From: Fluviicola sp. | GTDB lineage: Bacteria; Bacteroidota; Bacteroidia; Flavobacteriales_D; Crocinitomicaceae | Reading direction: 5' to 3' | Length of the DNA: 35,877 nt | Assembly: GCA_020849495.1 (NCBI GenBank) | Contig: JADLGD010000053.1 | Location: 1-35,877 of the forward strand | Shown here: positions 20,516-29,010 of the stretch, in pieces | Layout of the letters: every line of letters begins with the position of its first letter | How positions within the stretch are numbered: position 1 is the stretch's first letter | The notes under the pieces: generated by a model | The model's input: the letters and a program-made list of their open reading frames with translations, nothing else | Database searches by the model: none | What the model was told of the DNA's origin: nothing | Made by a program: the position numbers and the translations under genes

Positions 20516-21094
20516 TTACTCTTCATCTTTCTTTTCTTCATCTGTTGAAGGAGCTTCATCAGCAGGTGTTTCATCTACTGCTGGAGTTTCTTCAGCTGCT
20601 TCTACAACTGGAGTTTCTTCAACAACTTCTGCTACTGCATCAACAGTCTCAGTCGTTTCAGCTTTTTTAGTAGTGCTTCCACCACGACGAGAACGACGTG
20701 TTGTAGCTTTTTTAGCATCACCAGCTGTGTAAACTTCATTGAAATCTACCAACTCGATCATACACATTTCAGCATTATCACCTAAACGGTAACCTGTACG
20801 GATGATACGACAGTATCCACCTGGACGGTCAGCGATTTTTGGAGCAATGTTACGGAACAACTCAGTAACAGCTTCTTTACTTTTCAAATAAGAGAAAGCA
20901 GTACGACGAGCGTGTGTAGAATCGTCTTTAGACTTTGTAATAATTGGTTCAACATAAACGCGTAAAGCTTTCGCTTTTGCCAAAGTTGTTGAAATACGTT
21001 TGTGTTCGATCAATGAACAAGCCATGTTAGACAACATTGCGTGTCTGTGAGCTGTTTTTCTACCTAAATGGTTAAATTTTTTACCGTGTCTCAT
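20516..21094 (-). CDS. rplQ: 50S ribosomal protein L17 with long acidic tail
   Basis: A 192-residue L17. The conserved core occupies about residues 1-120 ([47 protein letters not shown]). L17 packs at the polypeptide exit side of the large subunit. After it comes a basic linker ([15 protein letters not shown]) and about 45 residues made almost only of E, A, V, T, P and D, ending EEKKDEE. E. coli L17 has 127 residues, so the tail is an addition; extended L17 occurs in other Bacteroidota. A 14-base DNA repeat (20581-20594 and 20608-20621) lies in the tail. The gene is last in the ribosomal cluster, 123 bases after rpoA, with a stem-loop upstream. Confidence 0.95.
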   Translation of the reverse strand: MRHGKKFNHLGRKTAHRHAMLSNMACSLIEHKRISTTLAKAKALRVYVEPIITKSKDDSTHARRTAFSYLKSKEAVTELFRNIAPKIADRPGGYCRIIRTGYRLGDNAEMCMIELVDFNEVYTAGDAKKATTRRSRRGGSTTKKAETTETVDAVAEVVEETPVVEAAEETPAVDETPADEAPSTDEEKKDEE

Positions 21095-21116
21095 AATTTT
21101 GAATTTCGTAAGTAAC

Positions 21117-21153
21117 GGTTAGCTAATACTATTATCGCTTGGTATTAGCCACC
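21117..21153 (-). promoter_or_regulatory. rplQ leader stem-loop
   Basis: On the minus strand GCTAATAC pairs perfectly with GTATTAGC (21149-21142 with 21129-21122) around a 12-base loop. It is extended by GGT/ACC across small bulges. It sits 23-59 bases before the rplQ start in a 123-base gap and is not followed by a U-run, so it is a leader structure rather than a terminator. A further GCTC/GAGC hairpin with CTAAAGCTTTAG lies closer to rpoA. Confidence 0.45.
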
Positions 21154-21217
21154 TATCACGAGATTATTTAATTTTTAATTTGCTCCTTTGCTAAAGCTTT
21201 AGAGCACAAGTGCGATA

Positions 21218-22210
21218 CTAATCTTTATCTAATTTGTACTTAGCTACGTTCATTCCAAAGTTCAATCCTTTAGAATCAACTAAGTCTTCTAACTCTGTCA
21301 ACGATTTTTTACCGAAGTTACGGAACTTCAATAAGTCGTTTTTGTTGTAAGAAACCAAATCGCCTAATGTTTCAACGTCAGCAGCTTTCAAACAATTCAA
21401 AGCACGTACAGACAAGTCCATATCTACTAATTTTGTTTTCAACAATTGACGCATATGCAATGATGTTTCATCGAACTCTTCTGTTTCTGATTTCACTTCA
21501 CTATCTAAAGTGATGCGCTCATCAGAGAACAACATAAAGTGATGAATCAAAATTTTAGCTGCTTCTTTCAATGCATCTTTTGGATGAATTGAACCATCAG
21601 TTGTTACTTCAAGAATCAATTTCTCATAATCCGTTTTTTGTTCAACACGGAAGTTTTCAATTGTAAATTTAACATTCACAATAGGAGTAAAAATTGAATC
21701 GATAGCAACAGTTCCGAAAGGAGCATTACCTGATTTATTTTCTTCAGCTGGCAAGTAACCACGTCCTTTAATAATTGTCAACTCCATCTCCAATTTAACT
21801 GAAGATTCCATGTTACAAATTACTAAATCAGGGTTCAATACTTGGAAAGCAGAAGTGAATTTACCAAGATCACCAGCAGTTAATTTATCTTGACCAGAAA
21901 TAGAAACCACTACAGTTTCGTTATCTGTTCCGTCAATTTGTTGCTTGAAACGAACTTGTTTCAAATTCAATACGATCTCAGTAACGTCTTCTACTACACC
22001 TTTCAAAGTTGCAAACTCGTGGTCTACACCTTCGATACGTACAGAAGAAATTGCATAACCTTCTAAAGAAGAAAGCAAGATACGACGCAATGCGTTTCCT
22101 ACTGTAATTCCATATCCAGGTTCAAGCGGACGAAATTCGAATTGACCTTTACGCTCATCCGACTGGATCATAATAACCTTGTCAGGTTTTTGAAAATCTA
22201 AAATTGCCAT
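21218..22210 (-). CDS. rpoA: DNA-directed RNA polymerase subunit alpha
   Basis: A 330-residue alpha subunit. The N-terminal domain (about 1-230), which dimerises and nucleates polymerase assembly, shows [20 protein letters not shown] and [10 protein letters not shown]. The C-terminal domain, which contacts UP-element DNA and activators, shows [20 protein letters not shown] and [18 protein letters not shown]. Length is normal. It lies between rpsD and rplQ as usual for the alpha operon. The gap upstream (143 bases) is unusually large for this cluster and holds a 13-pair hairpin. Its start is preceded by an A-rich sequence (AACGAAGAATAACAA) without a Shine-Dalgarno motif. Confidence 0.98.
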   Translation of the reverse strand: MAILDFQKPDKVIMIQSDERKGQFEFRPLEPGYGITVGNALRRILLSSLEGYAISSVRIEGVDHEFATLKGVVEDVTEIVLNLKQVRFKQQIDGTDNETVVVSISGQDKLTAGDLGKFTSAFQVLNPDLVICNMESSVKLEMELTIIKGRGYLPAEENKSGNAPFGTVAIDSIFTPIVNVKFTIENFRVEQKTDYEKLILEVTTDGSIHPKDALKEAAKILIHHFMLFSDERITLDSEVKSETEEFDETSLHMRQLLKTKLVDMDLSVRALNCLKAADVETLGDLVSYNKNDLLKFRNFGKKSLTELEDLVDSKGLNFGMNVAKYKLDKD

Positions 22211-22233
22211 TTGTTATTCTTCGTTTTAATTGT

Positions 22234-22338
22234 TTTACAGTTGCGCGACCTAAGTAATTGAAGAAAGTCACATAAATCCTTTAGCTGTAAACCAATGTTA
22301 ATAAATAAATTCTGAAGTCTAAAAGACTCCAGAATTTT
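22234..22338 (-). promoter_or_regulatory. stem-loops in the rpsD-rpoA gap
   Basis: On the minus strand AAATTCTGGAGTC pairs with GACTTCAGAATTT (22338-22326 with 22320-22308), 13 pairs with one G-U and a five-base loop, followed by ATTTATT rather than a pure T-run. Further on, TTTACAG (22292-22286) can pair with CTGTAAA (22240-22234) to enclose about 45 bases just before the rpoA start. Possibilities are partial termination, RNA processing or an autoregulatory site; none is shown directly. Confidence 0.45.
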
Positions 22339-22353
22339 GTTGCTAAAAAGCGA

Positions 22354-22962
22354 TTATTTAGAGTATAACTCGACGATTAATTGTTCCTTAATATTTTCAG
22401 GAATCATATCACGAGAAGGAACACTTAAAACTTTACCAGTTTTAGATGCAGCATCCCAATCTAACCAATCGTGACGTTTGTTTGAAGCGATCAAAGAAGA
22501 TGTAATAGCTTCTAATGATTTTGATTTTTCACGAACTCCAACAACATCTCCAATACGTAATGTATAAGAAGGGATGTTAACTACTTCACCATTAACAGTG
22601 ATGTGTTTGTGCGTAACAAACTGACGAGCAGAACGACGAGAAGGAGCAATTCCTAAACGGAAAACTACATTATCCAAACGAGTTTCACACAATTGCAATA
22701 AGTTCTCACCAGTAATACCTTTCATGCGAGAAGCTTTCTCGAACATGTTAGCGAATTGACGCTCAAGGATACCGTAAGTATACTTTGCTTTTTGTTTTTC
22801 ACCTAATTGGATAGCGTACTCTGACTGCTTACCACCTCTACGTTTTGAAGGACCGTGTTGTCCTGGACCGTAGCTTCTTTTGTCCAGTGCTTTATCTGGA
22901 CCAAAAATTGGGTCGCGGAAACGACGAGCAATTTTTGATTTTGGACCTGTATATCTTGCCAT
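22354..22962 (-). CDS. rpsD: 30S ribosomal protein S4
   Basis: A 202-residue S4, a primary 16S rRNA binder that starts body assembly of the small subunit. [15 protein letters not shown] opens the protein. [38 protein letters not shown], the S4 RNA-binding domain ([36 protein letters not shown]) and the closing LIVELYSK are all present. The N-terminus lacks a zinc-binding Cys cluster. In several bacteria S4 represses its own mRNA; a terminator-like structure sits immediately before this start (22966-23026), consistent with such control here. Confidence 0.98.
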   Translation of the reverse strand: MARYTGPKSKIARRFRDPIFGPDKALDKRSYGPGQHGPSKRRGGKQSEYAIQLGEKQKAKYTYGILERQFANMFEKASRMKGITGENLLQLCETRLDNVVFRLGIAPSRRSARQFVTHKHITVNGEVVNIPSYTLRIGDVVGVREKSKSLEAITSSLIASNKRHDWLDWDAASKTGKVLSVPSRDMIPENIKEQLIVELYSK

Positions 22963-22965
22963 ACT

Positions 22966-23026
22966 ATAAAAATAAAAAAGGGGGATTATGAATTAAGGCT
23001 ATTCCTTCGATAATCTTCCTCCCCTT
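22966..23026 (-). promoter_or_regulatory. terminator-like structure directly upstream of rpsD
   Basis: On the minus strand, AAGGGG pairs with CCCCTT (23026-23021 with 22983-22978). After a five-base bulge (AGGAA), GATTAT pairs with ATAATC, and an inner AAGG/CCTT hairpin caps it. The outer arm runs into TTTTTTATTTTTAT, ending a few bases before the rpsD ATG at 22962. It has the form of an intrinsic terminator or attenuator inside the operon and also covers the ribosome-loading region of rpsD. Confidence 0.55.
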
Positions 23027-23044
23027 AAAATTGAATTACTAAAA

Positions 23045-23431
23045 TTATACGCGACGCTTTTTCGGAGGGCGACAACCGTTGTGAGGTAATGGAGTAACAT
23101 CGATGATTTCGATTACTTCGATACCGCTATTATGGATTGAACGAATTGCAGATTCGCGACCAGCACCAGGGCCTTTAACGAAAACTCTTACTCTACGTAA
23201 TCCGAAGTCATGTGCTTCTTTCGATGCATCCTCAGCAGCAACTTGTGCAGCGTATGGAGTGTTCTTTTTAGAACCTTTGAAGCCCATTTTACCAGCCGAT
23301 GACCAAGAAATAACTTGACCAGCGTTGTTTGTCAAAGAAATAATCACATTGTTGAAGGTAGCTTGAATATGCGCTTCACCCGCTGCGTCTACTTTGACTT
23401 GTTTCTTCTTCTTTTGATTTGCTTTTGCCAT
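23045..23431 (-). CDS. rpsK: 30S ribosomal protein S11
   Basis: A 128-residue S11 of the 30S platform, which contacts 16S rRNA near the mRNA exit and helps shape the E-site. [55 protein letters not shown] and the basic end [11 protein letters not shown] are the standard blocks. It follows rpsM by nine bases. The 82-base gap to rpsD contains the terminator-like element. No Shine-Dalgarno is visible before its ATG. Confidence 0.98.
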   Translation of the reverse strand: MAKANQKKKKQVKVDAAGEAHIQATFNNVIISLTNNAGQVISWSSAGKMGFKGSKKNTPYAAQVAAEDASKEAHDFGLRRVRVFVKGPGAGRESAIRSIHNSGIEVIEIIDVTPLPHNGCRPPKKRRV

Positions 23432-23440
23432 TTCTAACGA

Positions 23441-23815
23441 TTATTTAGTTGCTTTTTTCTTGTTAGCAACTGTTTTTCTTCTACCTTTTCTAGTACGAGA
23501 GTTGTTCTTCGTACGTTGACCTCTTAAAGGAAGACCAGCTCTGTGGCGAATACCACGAGTACATCCGATATCCATTAAACGTTTGATGTTCAATTGGATT
23601 TCAGAACGCAACTGTCCTTCTGTTTTTACTTCACCAATAGAAGTACGAATCAACGCAATTTGATCATCCGACCAATCTTGAACTTTGATGTTTTCATCAA
23701 TTCCGTTCGCGTTCAATACTTTCTTAGCCGTGCTACGACCAATTCCAAAGATGTAAGTCAATCCAATTACACCTCTCTTGTTTTTTGGTAGATCAATACC
23801 TGCAATACGTGCCAT
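23441..23815 (-). CDS. rpsM: 30S ribosomal protein S13
   Basis: A 124-residue S13 of the 30S head, which contacts P-site tRNA and forms bridges to the 50S subunit. [26 protein letters not shown] is split by the usual helix-two-turn-helix. [23 protein letters not shown] and the basic tail [18 protein letters not shown] match the family. It begins two bases after the rpmJ stop, the tightest spacing in this stretch, and precedes rpsK. Confidence 0.98.
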   Translation of the reverse strand: MARIAGIDLPKNKRGVIGLTYIFGIGRSTAKKVLNANGIDENIKVQDWSDDQIALIRTSIGEVKTEGQLRSEIQLNIKRLMDIGCTRGIRHRAGLPLRGQRTKNNSRTRKGRRKTVANKKKATK

Positions 23816-23817
23816 AA

Positions 23818-23934
23818 TTACCCTTGTCTTTGTTTTAGTTTAGGATTCTTTTTGTTAATCACGTAAACTCTCCCTTTTCTTTTAACGATCTTGCAATCTG
23901 CAGAACGTTTCTTAACTGAAGCTCTTACTTTCAT
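23818..23934 (-). CDS. rpmJ: 50S ribosomal protein L36, zinc-free type
   Basis: A 38-residue gene whose protein starts [20 protein letters not shown] and ends NPKLKQRQG. The classical L36 has a C-x2-C-x12-C-x4-H zinc ribbon. Here only Cys14 remains; the other ligand positions hold Ser11, Asn27 and a leucine. This makes it the 'C-minus' form that needs no zinc, as I believe is usual in Bacteroidota. The start is preceded by AAGGAG four bases upstream, one of the few clear Shine-Dalgarno sequences in this cluster. It sits between infA (24-base gap) and rpsM (two bases). Confidence 0.95.
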   Translation of the reverse strand: MKVRASVKKRSADCKIVKRKGRVYVINKKNPKLKQRQG

Positions 23935-23958
23935 TTTTCTCCTTTTTATCGATATTCC

Positions 23959-24177
23959 TTACTTATAACGGAAGGAAATACGTCCTTTTGTTAAATCATA
24001 TGGAGACATTTCTACTTTCACGCGGTCACCTGGAAGAATTTTAATGTAAAACATTCTCATTTTTCCAGAAATGTGAGCCGTGATCACATGTCCATTCTCC
24101 AACTCTACTCGGAACATTGCATTGGACAATGCCTCAATGATTGTTCCGTCTTGTTCTATTGATGATTGCTTAGCCAT
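23959..24177 (-). CDS. infA: translation initiation factor IF-1
   Basis: A 72-residue OB-fold protein that occupies the ribosomal A-site during initiation and helps IF-2 and IF-3 select the start. Recognisable stretches are [52 protein letters not shown] and the final FRYK. The length equals that of E. coli IF-1. It lies four bases after secY. Neither map nor adk, found here in many bacteria, separates the two genes. Confidence 0.98.
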   Translation of the reverse strand: MAKQSSIEQDGTIIEALSNAMFRVELENGHVITAHISGKMRMFYIKILPGDRVKVEMSPYDLTKGRISFRYK

Positions 24178-24181
24178 ACTA

Positions 24182-25522
24182 TTAGAATCCTGATGTCAAT
24201 TCGTTCGGACTTCTTCTACCACGGACACGAGAACCTTCCATCAAACCATCCATGTGACGATTCAATAAATAAGATTCAATCTGTTGCAATGTATCCAAAA
24301 CTACACCTACCATGATTAGAAGAGATGTCCCTCCAAAAAATTGTTCAAATCCTGATTTGATATCTGCTTGCCATGCCAAAGAAGGCATGATAGCGATAAG
24401 CGCCAAGAACAATGAACCTGGTAAAGTAATTCTAGAAACTAATGAATCAATGTATCCTGCAGTTTCTTCACCTGGACGAACGCCTGGAATGAAACCTCCG
24501 TTACGTTTCAAATCATCAGCCATCTTACGAGGGTTGATCATAATCGCCGTATAGAAATACGTAAACACAATGATTAAAACTGCTAATAGAACGTTGTACC
24601 ATACTCCATGTGGATCACCTAAAGCGTACTGAATCATACCACCGTCTGCTTGACTTTTTGAGAAGATCATGACAGGGATTGTCATGATTGCTTGAGCGAA
24701 GATAATCGGCATAACACCAGAAGCATTTACTTTTAAAGGCAAATAATTTCTAGCACCTTGATCATCAACTGCACGAGCACCAACAACGCGTTTAGCTGTG
24801 TTTAGAGGAACTTTACGTACACCTTGCACGATTAAGATTGTTCCTAAAACAATCAACATGAAAACAACAATCTCCAATACTACTTTCAAAGGAGAAGTAG
24901 AAGCTACTTCAGACAAGAAAGAAGATGGGAGACGAGATAAGATACCAACAGTGATCAATAAAGACACACCGTTACCGATACCTTTATCAGTAATACGTTC
25001 TCCTAACCAAACTGCAAACATAGATCCGGCAACCATAACAGAAACCGATGTAACCCACCACAGTGATGTTTGTTCGGCTGGTAAAGCACCTGGAATTGAA
25101 GACGCGTATAAGGTGATATAAGTCGGTGCTTGAACAGCACAGATTAAAATCGTCAAAATACGTGTATACGTATTGATTTGTTTACGACCACTCTCACCTT
25201 CGTTTTGCATTTTCTGTACAGCAGGAACTGCCATACCTAATAGCTGCATGATAATCGATGCACTAATGTAAGGCATGATCCCTAAGGCCATAATTGACAC
25301 GTTAGTAAATCCACCTCCAGAGAACATTGATAAAATAGACTCGAGTGTGCTATCTGATCCAGCATTGTTAGCTTTTGCGATTACAGCATCTGCATTAACA
25401 CCTGGTAGCATGATAAACGATCCGATACGATAAATAAGAATTAGAGAAAGCGTAAGAATAATACGCTTTCTCAATTCTTCAACCTTCCAGATGTTTTTTA
25501 TGTTTTGTATAAACCGTTTCAT
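24182..25522 (-). CDS. secY: protein translocase subunit SecY
   Basis: A 446-residue channel subunit of the SecYEG translocon in the inner membrane. About ten hydrophobic segments are visible. The N-terminus ([21 protein letters not shown]) leads into TM1, and the plug region after it includes [39 protein letters not shown] belongs to TM2, [10 protein letters not shown] to a cytoplasmic-side motif, and [22 protein letters not shown] to the loop that binds SecA and the ribosome. It lies between rplO and infA. All secreted and outer-membrane proteins of this window would depend on it. Confidence 0.98.
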   Translation of the reverse strand: MKRFIQNIKNIWKVEELRKRIILTLSLILIYRIGSFIMLPGVNADAVIAKANNAGSDSTLESILSMFSGGGFTNVSIMALGIMPYISASIIMQLLGMAVPAVQKMQNEGESGRKQINTYTRILTILICAVQAPTYITLYASSIPGALPAEQTSLWWVTSVSVMVAGSMFAVWLGERITDKGIGNGVSLLITVGILSRLPSSFLSEVASTSPLKVVLEIVVFMLIVLGTILIVQGVRKVPLNTAKRVVGARAVDDQGARNYLPLKVNASGVMPIIFAQAIMTIPVMIFSKSQADGGMIQYALGDPHGVWYNVLLAVLIIVFTYFYTAIMINPRKMADDLKRNGGFIPGVRPGEETAGYIDSLVSRITLPGSLFLALIAIMPSLAWQADIKSGFEQFFGGTSLLIMVGVVLDTLQQIESYLLNRHMDGLMEGSRVRGRRSPNELTSGF

Positions 25523-25545
25523 AAAAAAAATGTCGGCAAAGTTAA

Positions 25546-25992
25546 TTAGATTTCTGAAATAGAACCACCTTGAGCTTCAATTCCTGCTTTTGCAGTAGTA
25601 GAAAACTTGTGAGCAGTTACGGTAACTTTAGATTTTAGTTCACCACGACCTAAGATTTTAACTAGGTCGTTACGAGAAACCAATCCGTTGTCACGCAACA
25701 CTTCAAGGGTAATTTCAGTGATATTCTTACGATCAACAATCGATTGAATAGCATCTAAATTAATTGCTTTGTATTCAACTCGGTTAATATTTTTGAATCC
25801 GAATTTAGGCACACGACGTTGTAACGGCATCTGACCACCTTCAAATCCAATTTTCTTAGAATAACCAGAGCGAGACTTCGCTCCTTTATGACCGCGTGTA
25901 GCTGTGCCACCGCCGCCTGAACCATGACCACGTCCAATTCTTTTATCTGAAAGAACTGATCCGCTAGCTGGTTTTAAAGTATTTAAATTCAT
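25546..25992 (-). CDS. rplO: 50S ribosomal protein L15
   Basis: A 148-residue L15, a late-assembling large-subunit protein with a long extended N-terminal arm. MNLNTLKPASGS is followed by the Gly/Arg/Lys-rich arm (KRIGRGHGSGGGGTATRGHKG, then KSRSGYSKKIGFEGGQMPL) and the globular end with LGRGELKSKVTVTAHKFS. A 19-base gap separates it from rpmD and 23 bases from secY. Confidence 0.97.
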   Translation of the reverse strand: MNLNTLKPASGSVLSDKRIGRGHGSGGGGTATRGHKGAKSRSGYSKKIGFEGGQMPLQRRVPKFGFKNINRVEYKAINLDAIQSIVDRKNITEITLEVLRDNGLVSRNDLVKILGRGELKSKVTVTAHKFSTTAKAGIEAQGGSISEI

Positions 25993-26011
25993 AGTAAATT
26001 CGAATTACGAT

Positions 26012-26188
26012 TTATCCTACCACTTCGACCATGTGCTCGACCTTCTTGATCATACCAAGAATTTGTGGTGTTGCTTCTTTCTCAATAACTTGGTTCAAAC
26101 GGCGAAAACCTAACGCTTGTAATGTCGCTTTTTGGCGAGCTGGGCGTTTAATAGCGCTGCGAACTTGTTTGATTTTAATTGTTGCCAT
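26012..26188 (-). CDS. rpmD: 50S ribosomal protein L30
   Basis: A 58-residue gene. The product begins MATIKIKQVRSAIKRPARQK, continues with LQALGFRRLNQVIEKEATPQ and ends MIKKVEHMVEVVG, which is L30 from end to end. It occupies the standard place between rpsE (12-base gap) and rplO (19-base gap) in the spc region. L30 binds 23S rRNA near the 5S region. Confidence 0.96.
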   Translation of the reverse strand: MATIKIKQVRSAIKRPARQKATLQALGFRRLNQVIEKEATPQILGMIKKVEHMVEVVG

Positions 26189-26200
26189 ACTATTTAAAAA

Positions 26201-26719
26201 TTAACCGTTAAACACTTTATCTAAACTTACTCCACGTTGACGAGCTACAGTTACAGCATCGCGCATATTTGCCAATGCATCCATAGTAGCTTTCACTACG
26301 TTGTGAGGGTTAGAAGATCCTTGAGATTTTGCTAATACGTTGTGTACACCTACTGATTCCAATACTGCACGCATCGCACCACCTGCGATTACTCCGGTAC
26401 CATTTGTAGCTGGTTTCAAGAACACTTCTGCTCCACCGAATTTACCTTTTTGAGCGTGTGGAACTGTACCTTTAAGGATTGGAACTTTGATAAGGTTCTT
26501 TTTCGCATCGTCGATTCCTTTTGTAATCGCTTCTGTTACTTCTTTTGCCTTTCCAAGTCCATGACCAACGATACCGTTTTCATCACCTACTACTACGATA
26601 GCTGAGAAACTGAACGTACGACCACCTTTTGTTACTTTAGTCACACGATTTACAGCTACCAATTTATCTTTAAGCTCGATATCTGAGGCTTTTACTCTAT
26701 TTAATGTTTGTGCTGCCAT
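26201..26719 (-). CDS. rpsE: 30S ribosomal protein S5
   Basis: A 172-residue S5 of the 30S body, which with S4 and S12 guards decoding accuracy. The N-terminal double-stranded-RNA-binding part shows [24 protein letters not shown] in two steps, then [36 protein letters not shown] and [20 protein letters not shown]. Spacing to rplR is five bases. Confidence 0.98.
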   Translation of the reverse strand: MAAQTLNRVKASDIELKDKLVAVNRVTKVTKGGRTFSFSAIVVVGDENGIVGHGLGKAKEVTEAITKGIDDAKKNLIKVPILKGTVPHAQKGKFGGAEVFLKPATNGTGVIAGGAMRAVLESVGVHNVLAKSQGSSNPHNVVKATMDALANMRDAVTVARQRGVSLDKVFNG

Positions 26720-26724
26720 CTTTC

Positions 26725-27078
26725 TTAAAATTTAAGTCCGCCTTCTCTAGCTGAATCAGCTAATGCTTTAACACGACCGTGGTACAAGTACCCATTACGA
26801 TCAAATACTACTGTTTCAACACCAGCTTTCACTGCTTTTCCAGCAATTTCTTTTCCTACTACAACAGCTTGATCAGTTTTGTTACCTTTTTCAGCTGCTT
26901 TGTTTTTGTAAGAAGATGCTGCTACTAGTGTAACACCTTTTGTATCGTCGATCAATTGAGCATAAATTTGCTTGTTTGAACGAAATACAGATAAACGAGG
27001 CACTTGAGTTGTACCAGAAATTTTCTTTCTGATGCTTCTCTTGATTTTTGCTCTTCTTTTGATTTTACTAAATGCCAT
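26725..27078 (-). CDS. rplR: 50S ribosomal protein L18
   Basis: A 117-residue L18, which binds 5S rRNA together with L5. A basic start ([20 protein letters not shown]) precedes [19 protein letters not shown], and the C-terminus has [26 protein letters not shown]. Twelve bases separate it from rplF and five from rpsE. Confidence 0.97.
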   Translation of the reverse strand: MAFSKIKRRAKIKRSIRKKISGTTQVPRLSVFRSNKQIYAQLIDDTKGVTLVAASSYKNKAAEKGNKTDQAVVVGKEIAGKAVKAGVETVVFDRNGYLYHGRVKALADSAREGGLKF

Positions 27079-27090
27079 AACTTCCTAAAA

Positions 27091-27645
27091 TTATTTTTTA
27101 CCTGCAGATTTACCAGCTTTTCTTCTAACTTCTTCTCCGGTGTAGCGGATACCTTTTCCTTTGTAAGGTTCAGGTTTGCGAAGGGAACGAATTTTGGCAG
27201 CAACCTGTCCTAAAAGTTGCTTATCGTATGACTCGAGAGACACGATTGGCGCTTTACCTTTTTGGGTTTCTGCTGATACCTTAATTTCATTAGGAAGTTC
27301 GATGACAATCGGGTGAGAATAACCAAGTGCTAACTCTAACTGTTGTCCAGTTGCAGTAGCACGGTAACCTACACCGATTACTTCTAATTCTTTTTTGTAC
27401 CCTTCTGATACACCAACGACCATGTTTTGGATCAATGCACGGTATAAACCATGTTTAGATCGATGATCAGGTGCATCTGATGCGCGGTTAAAAGTGATTT
27501 CAGAACCGTCAATGTTAATTGTAACACAAGAATCAATTTCTTGAGACAATTGACCTTTTGGTCCTTTCACGGATACATTAGTTCCGTCCACCTTTACTTC
27601 AACTCCACTCGGGATTGTTACTGGGGATTTACCTATCCTTGACAT
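27091..27645 (-). CDS. rplF: 50S ribosomal protein L6
   Basis: A 184-residue L6, located near the factor-binding site of the large subunit. MSRIGKSPVTIPSGVEV opens the first of two related domains, with VKGPKGQLS. The second domain carries the L6 signature PEPYKGKGIRYTGEEVRRKAGKSAGKK at its end. The 67-base gap upstream (to rpsH) holds a hairpin. Confidence 0.98.
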   Translation of the reverse strand: MSRIGKSPVTIPSGVEVKVDGTNVSVKGPKGQLSQEIDSCVTINIDGSEITFNRASDAPDHRSKHGLYRALIQNMVVGVSEGYKKELEVIGVGYRATATGQQLELALGYSHPIVIELPNEIKVSAETQKGKAPIVSLESYDKQLLGQVAAKIRSLRKPEPYKGKGIRYTGEEVRRKAGKSAGKK

Positions 27646-27667
27646 TGTTTTACTTGTTTCGAATTAC

Positions 27668-27696
27668 GGGTGATGATCAGTGTTTCTGATTCACCC
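27668..27696 (-). promoter_or_regulatory. stem-loop in the rpsH-rplF gap
   Basis: On the minus strand GGGTGA pairs with TCACCC. Inside it, across a two-base bulge, ATCAG pairs with CTGAT around an AAACA loop. No T-run follows. It lies about 22 bases before the rplF start in a 67-base gap. Confidence 0.4.
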
Positions 27697-27712
27697 TGCA
27701 TTCATTTATTAA

Positions 27713-28111
27713 TTAATATACGTAGCAAAGAACTTCTCCACCTACGTTTTCTTTTCTTGCTTCTTTATCAGTGATAACACCTTTAGAAGTAGAAACGATA
27801 GCGATTCCTAAACCGTTCAACACGCGAGGCATATCAGCAGCGCTTGCATACTTACGAAGACCTGGGCGAGACGCACGGTCGATTTTTGTAATCGCAGGAA
27901 CTTTTGTTGATTGGTTGTATTTCAAGGCAATTTTGATGACACCTTGTTTGTTATCTTCTTCGAATTTGTAATTCGCGATGTATCCTTGATCAAAAAGGAT
28001 AGCAGTAATAGCACGCTTAGTGTTAGAAGATGGAATTTCTACCATTTTCAAACGAGCTGCATTCGCGTTACGAATACGTGTAAGATAATCTGCAATTGGA
28101 TCTGTAAACAT
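27713..28111 (-). CDS. rpsH: 30S ribosomal protein S8
   Basis: A 132-residue S8, a primary binder of the central domain of 16S rRNA. MFTDPIADYLTRIRNANAARL, PSSNTKRAITAILFDQGYI and the C-terminal ISTSKGVITDKEARKENVGG followed by EVLCYVY are standard. In E. coli S8 is the repressor of the spc operon, binding mRNA near the rplE start. Here a hairpin lies in the 73-base gap directly upstream of rpsH. Confidence 0.98.
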   Translation of the reverse strand: MFTDPIADYLTRIRNANAARLKMVEIPSSNTKRAITAILFDQGYIANYKFEEDNKQGVIKIALKYNQSTKVPAITKIDRASRPGLRKYASAADMPRVLNGLGIAIVSTSKGVITDKEARKENVGGEVLCYVY

Positions 28112-28151
28112 TATTGTTACTTTAATCTATTAATACTCAGTAGAGTTTCCA

Positions 28152-28177
28152 AAACCCCAACATTACTGTTGAGGTTT
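28152..28177 (-). promoter_or_regulatory. stem-loop with GUAA tetraloop before rpsH
   Basis: On the minus strand AAACCTCAACA pairs with TGTTGGGGTTT (28177-28167 with 28162-28152), eleven pairs with one T-G, closing the loop GTAA, a GNRA tetraloop. It occupies the rpsN-rpsH gap and is not followed by a T-run. Confidence 0.48.
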
Positions 28178-28184
28178 CAGACTT

Positions 28185-28454
28185 TTACCAACTAGCTTTT
28201 TTAACTCCTGGGATTTTACCAGCCAAAGCCATTTCACGGAAAGTAACACGTGAAAGACCAAATTGACGCATATATCCACGAGGACGACCGGTTAAACCAC
28301 AACGATTGTGTACACGAACTTTCGAAGAGTTCGCAGGCAATTGTTGTAATGCATCCCAATCTCCAGCAGCTTTCAACTCAGCTCTTTTAGCTGCGTATTT
28401 CGCTACCATTTTTTCTCTTTTGCGCTCACGCGCTTTCATTGATTCCTTAGCCAT
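28185..28454 (-). CDS. rpsN: 30S ribosomal protein S14, long zinc-free type
   Basis: An 89-residue S14 of the 30S head. [20 protein letters not shown] begins the long form, and [20 protein letters not shown] is the family block, ending [10 protein letters not shown]. The short zinc-binding S14 has two CxxC pairs; here only one cysteine is present, so this is the zinc-independent class. It lies four bases after rplE. Confidence 0.98.
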   Translation of the reverse strand: MAKESMKARERKREKMVAKYAAKRAELKAAGDWDALQQLPANSSKVRVHNRCGLTGRPRGYMRQFGLSRVTFREMALAGKIPGVKKASW

Positions 28455-28458
28455 CTTC

Positions 28459-29010
28459 TTATTTTTTTACGAATGGGAATCCAAACGCATCCAACAATGC
28501 TTTTCCTTCTTCGTCGCTTTCAGCTGATGTAACAAATGTGATATCCATTCCTAAGATTTTGCTCACCTTATCGATGTCAATTTCTGGGAAGATGATATGT
28601 TCTGTAACCCCTAAGTTGAAGTTTCCACGTCCATCAAATCCTTTTGGATTGATACCACGGAAATCACGAGTACGAGGCAAAGCGATAGAGATAAAACGAT
28701 CTAAGAAATCGTACATTTTGTCACCTCTCAACGTAACTTTCGTACCAATTGGCATTCCTTTACGTAATTTGAAGTTTGAAACGTCTTTTTTAGAAATCGT
28801 TGCAACAGCTCTTTGACCAGCGATACGAGAAACATCTGCGATCGCGTTATCAATTACTTTTTTATCTGCAACCGCATCACCCAATCCTTGGCTGATTACG
28901 ATTTTTTGCAATTTAGGTACACGCATAACGGTTTTGTACCCAAATTTTTCAGTCAATGAAGGAATAATCTCTTCTTTGTACTGTTTTTTCAGTCTTGGTG
29001 AATAACTCAT
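28459..29010 (-). CDS. rplE: 50S ribosomal protein L5
   Basis: A 183-residue L5, which binds 5S rRNA and contacts P-site tRNA and S13. Markers are [78 protein letters not shown] and [17 protein letters not shown]. Its ATG overlaps the rplX stop by one base (TAATG). A purine-rich GAGGAG just upstream belongs to the last rplX codons and may help initiation. Confidence 0.98.
   Translation of the reverse strand: MSYSPRLKKQYKEEIIPSLTEKFGYKTVMRVPKLQKIVISQGLGDAVADKKVIDNAIADVSRIAGQRAVATISKKDVSNFKLRKGMPIGTKVTLRGDKMYDFLDRFISIALPRTRDFRGINPKGFDGRGNFNLGVTEHIIFPEIDIDKVSKILGMDITFVTSAESDEEGKALLDAFGFPFVKK

Noticed and set aside
25755..25937. Minus-strand frame within rplO, and similar frames within rplP and rpsC
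   Set aside because: These are shifted-frame shadows of intact ribosomal protein genes.
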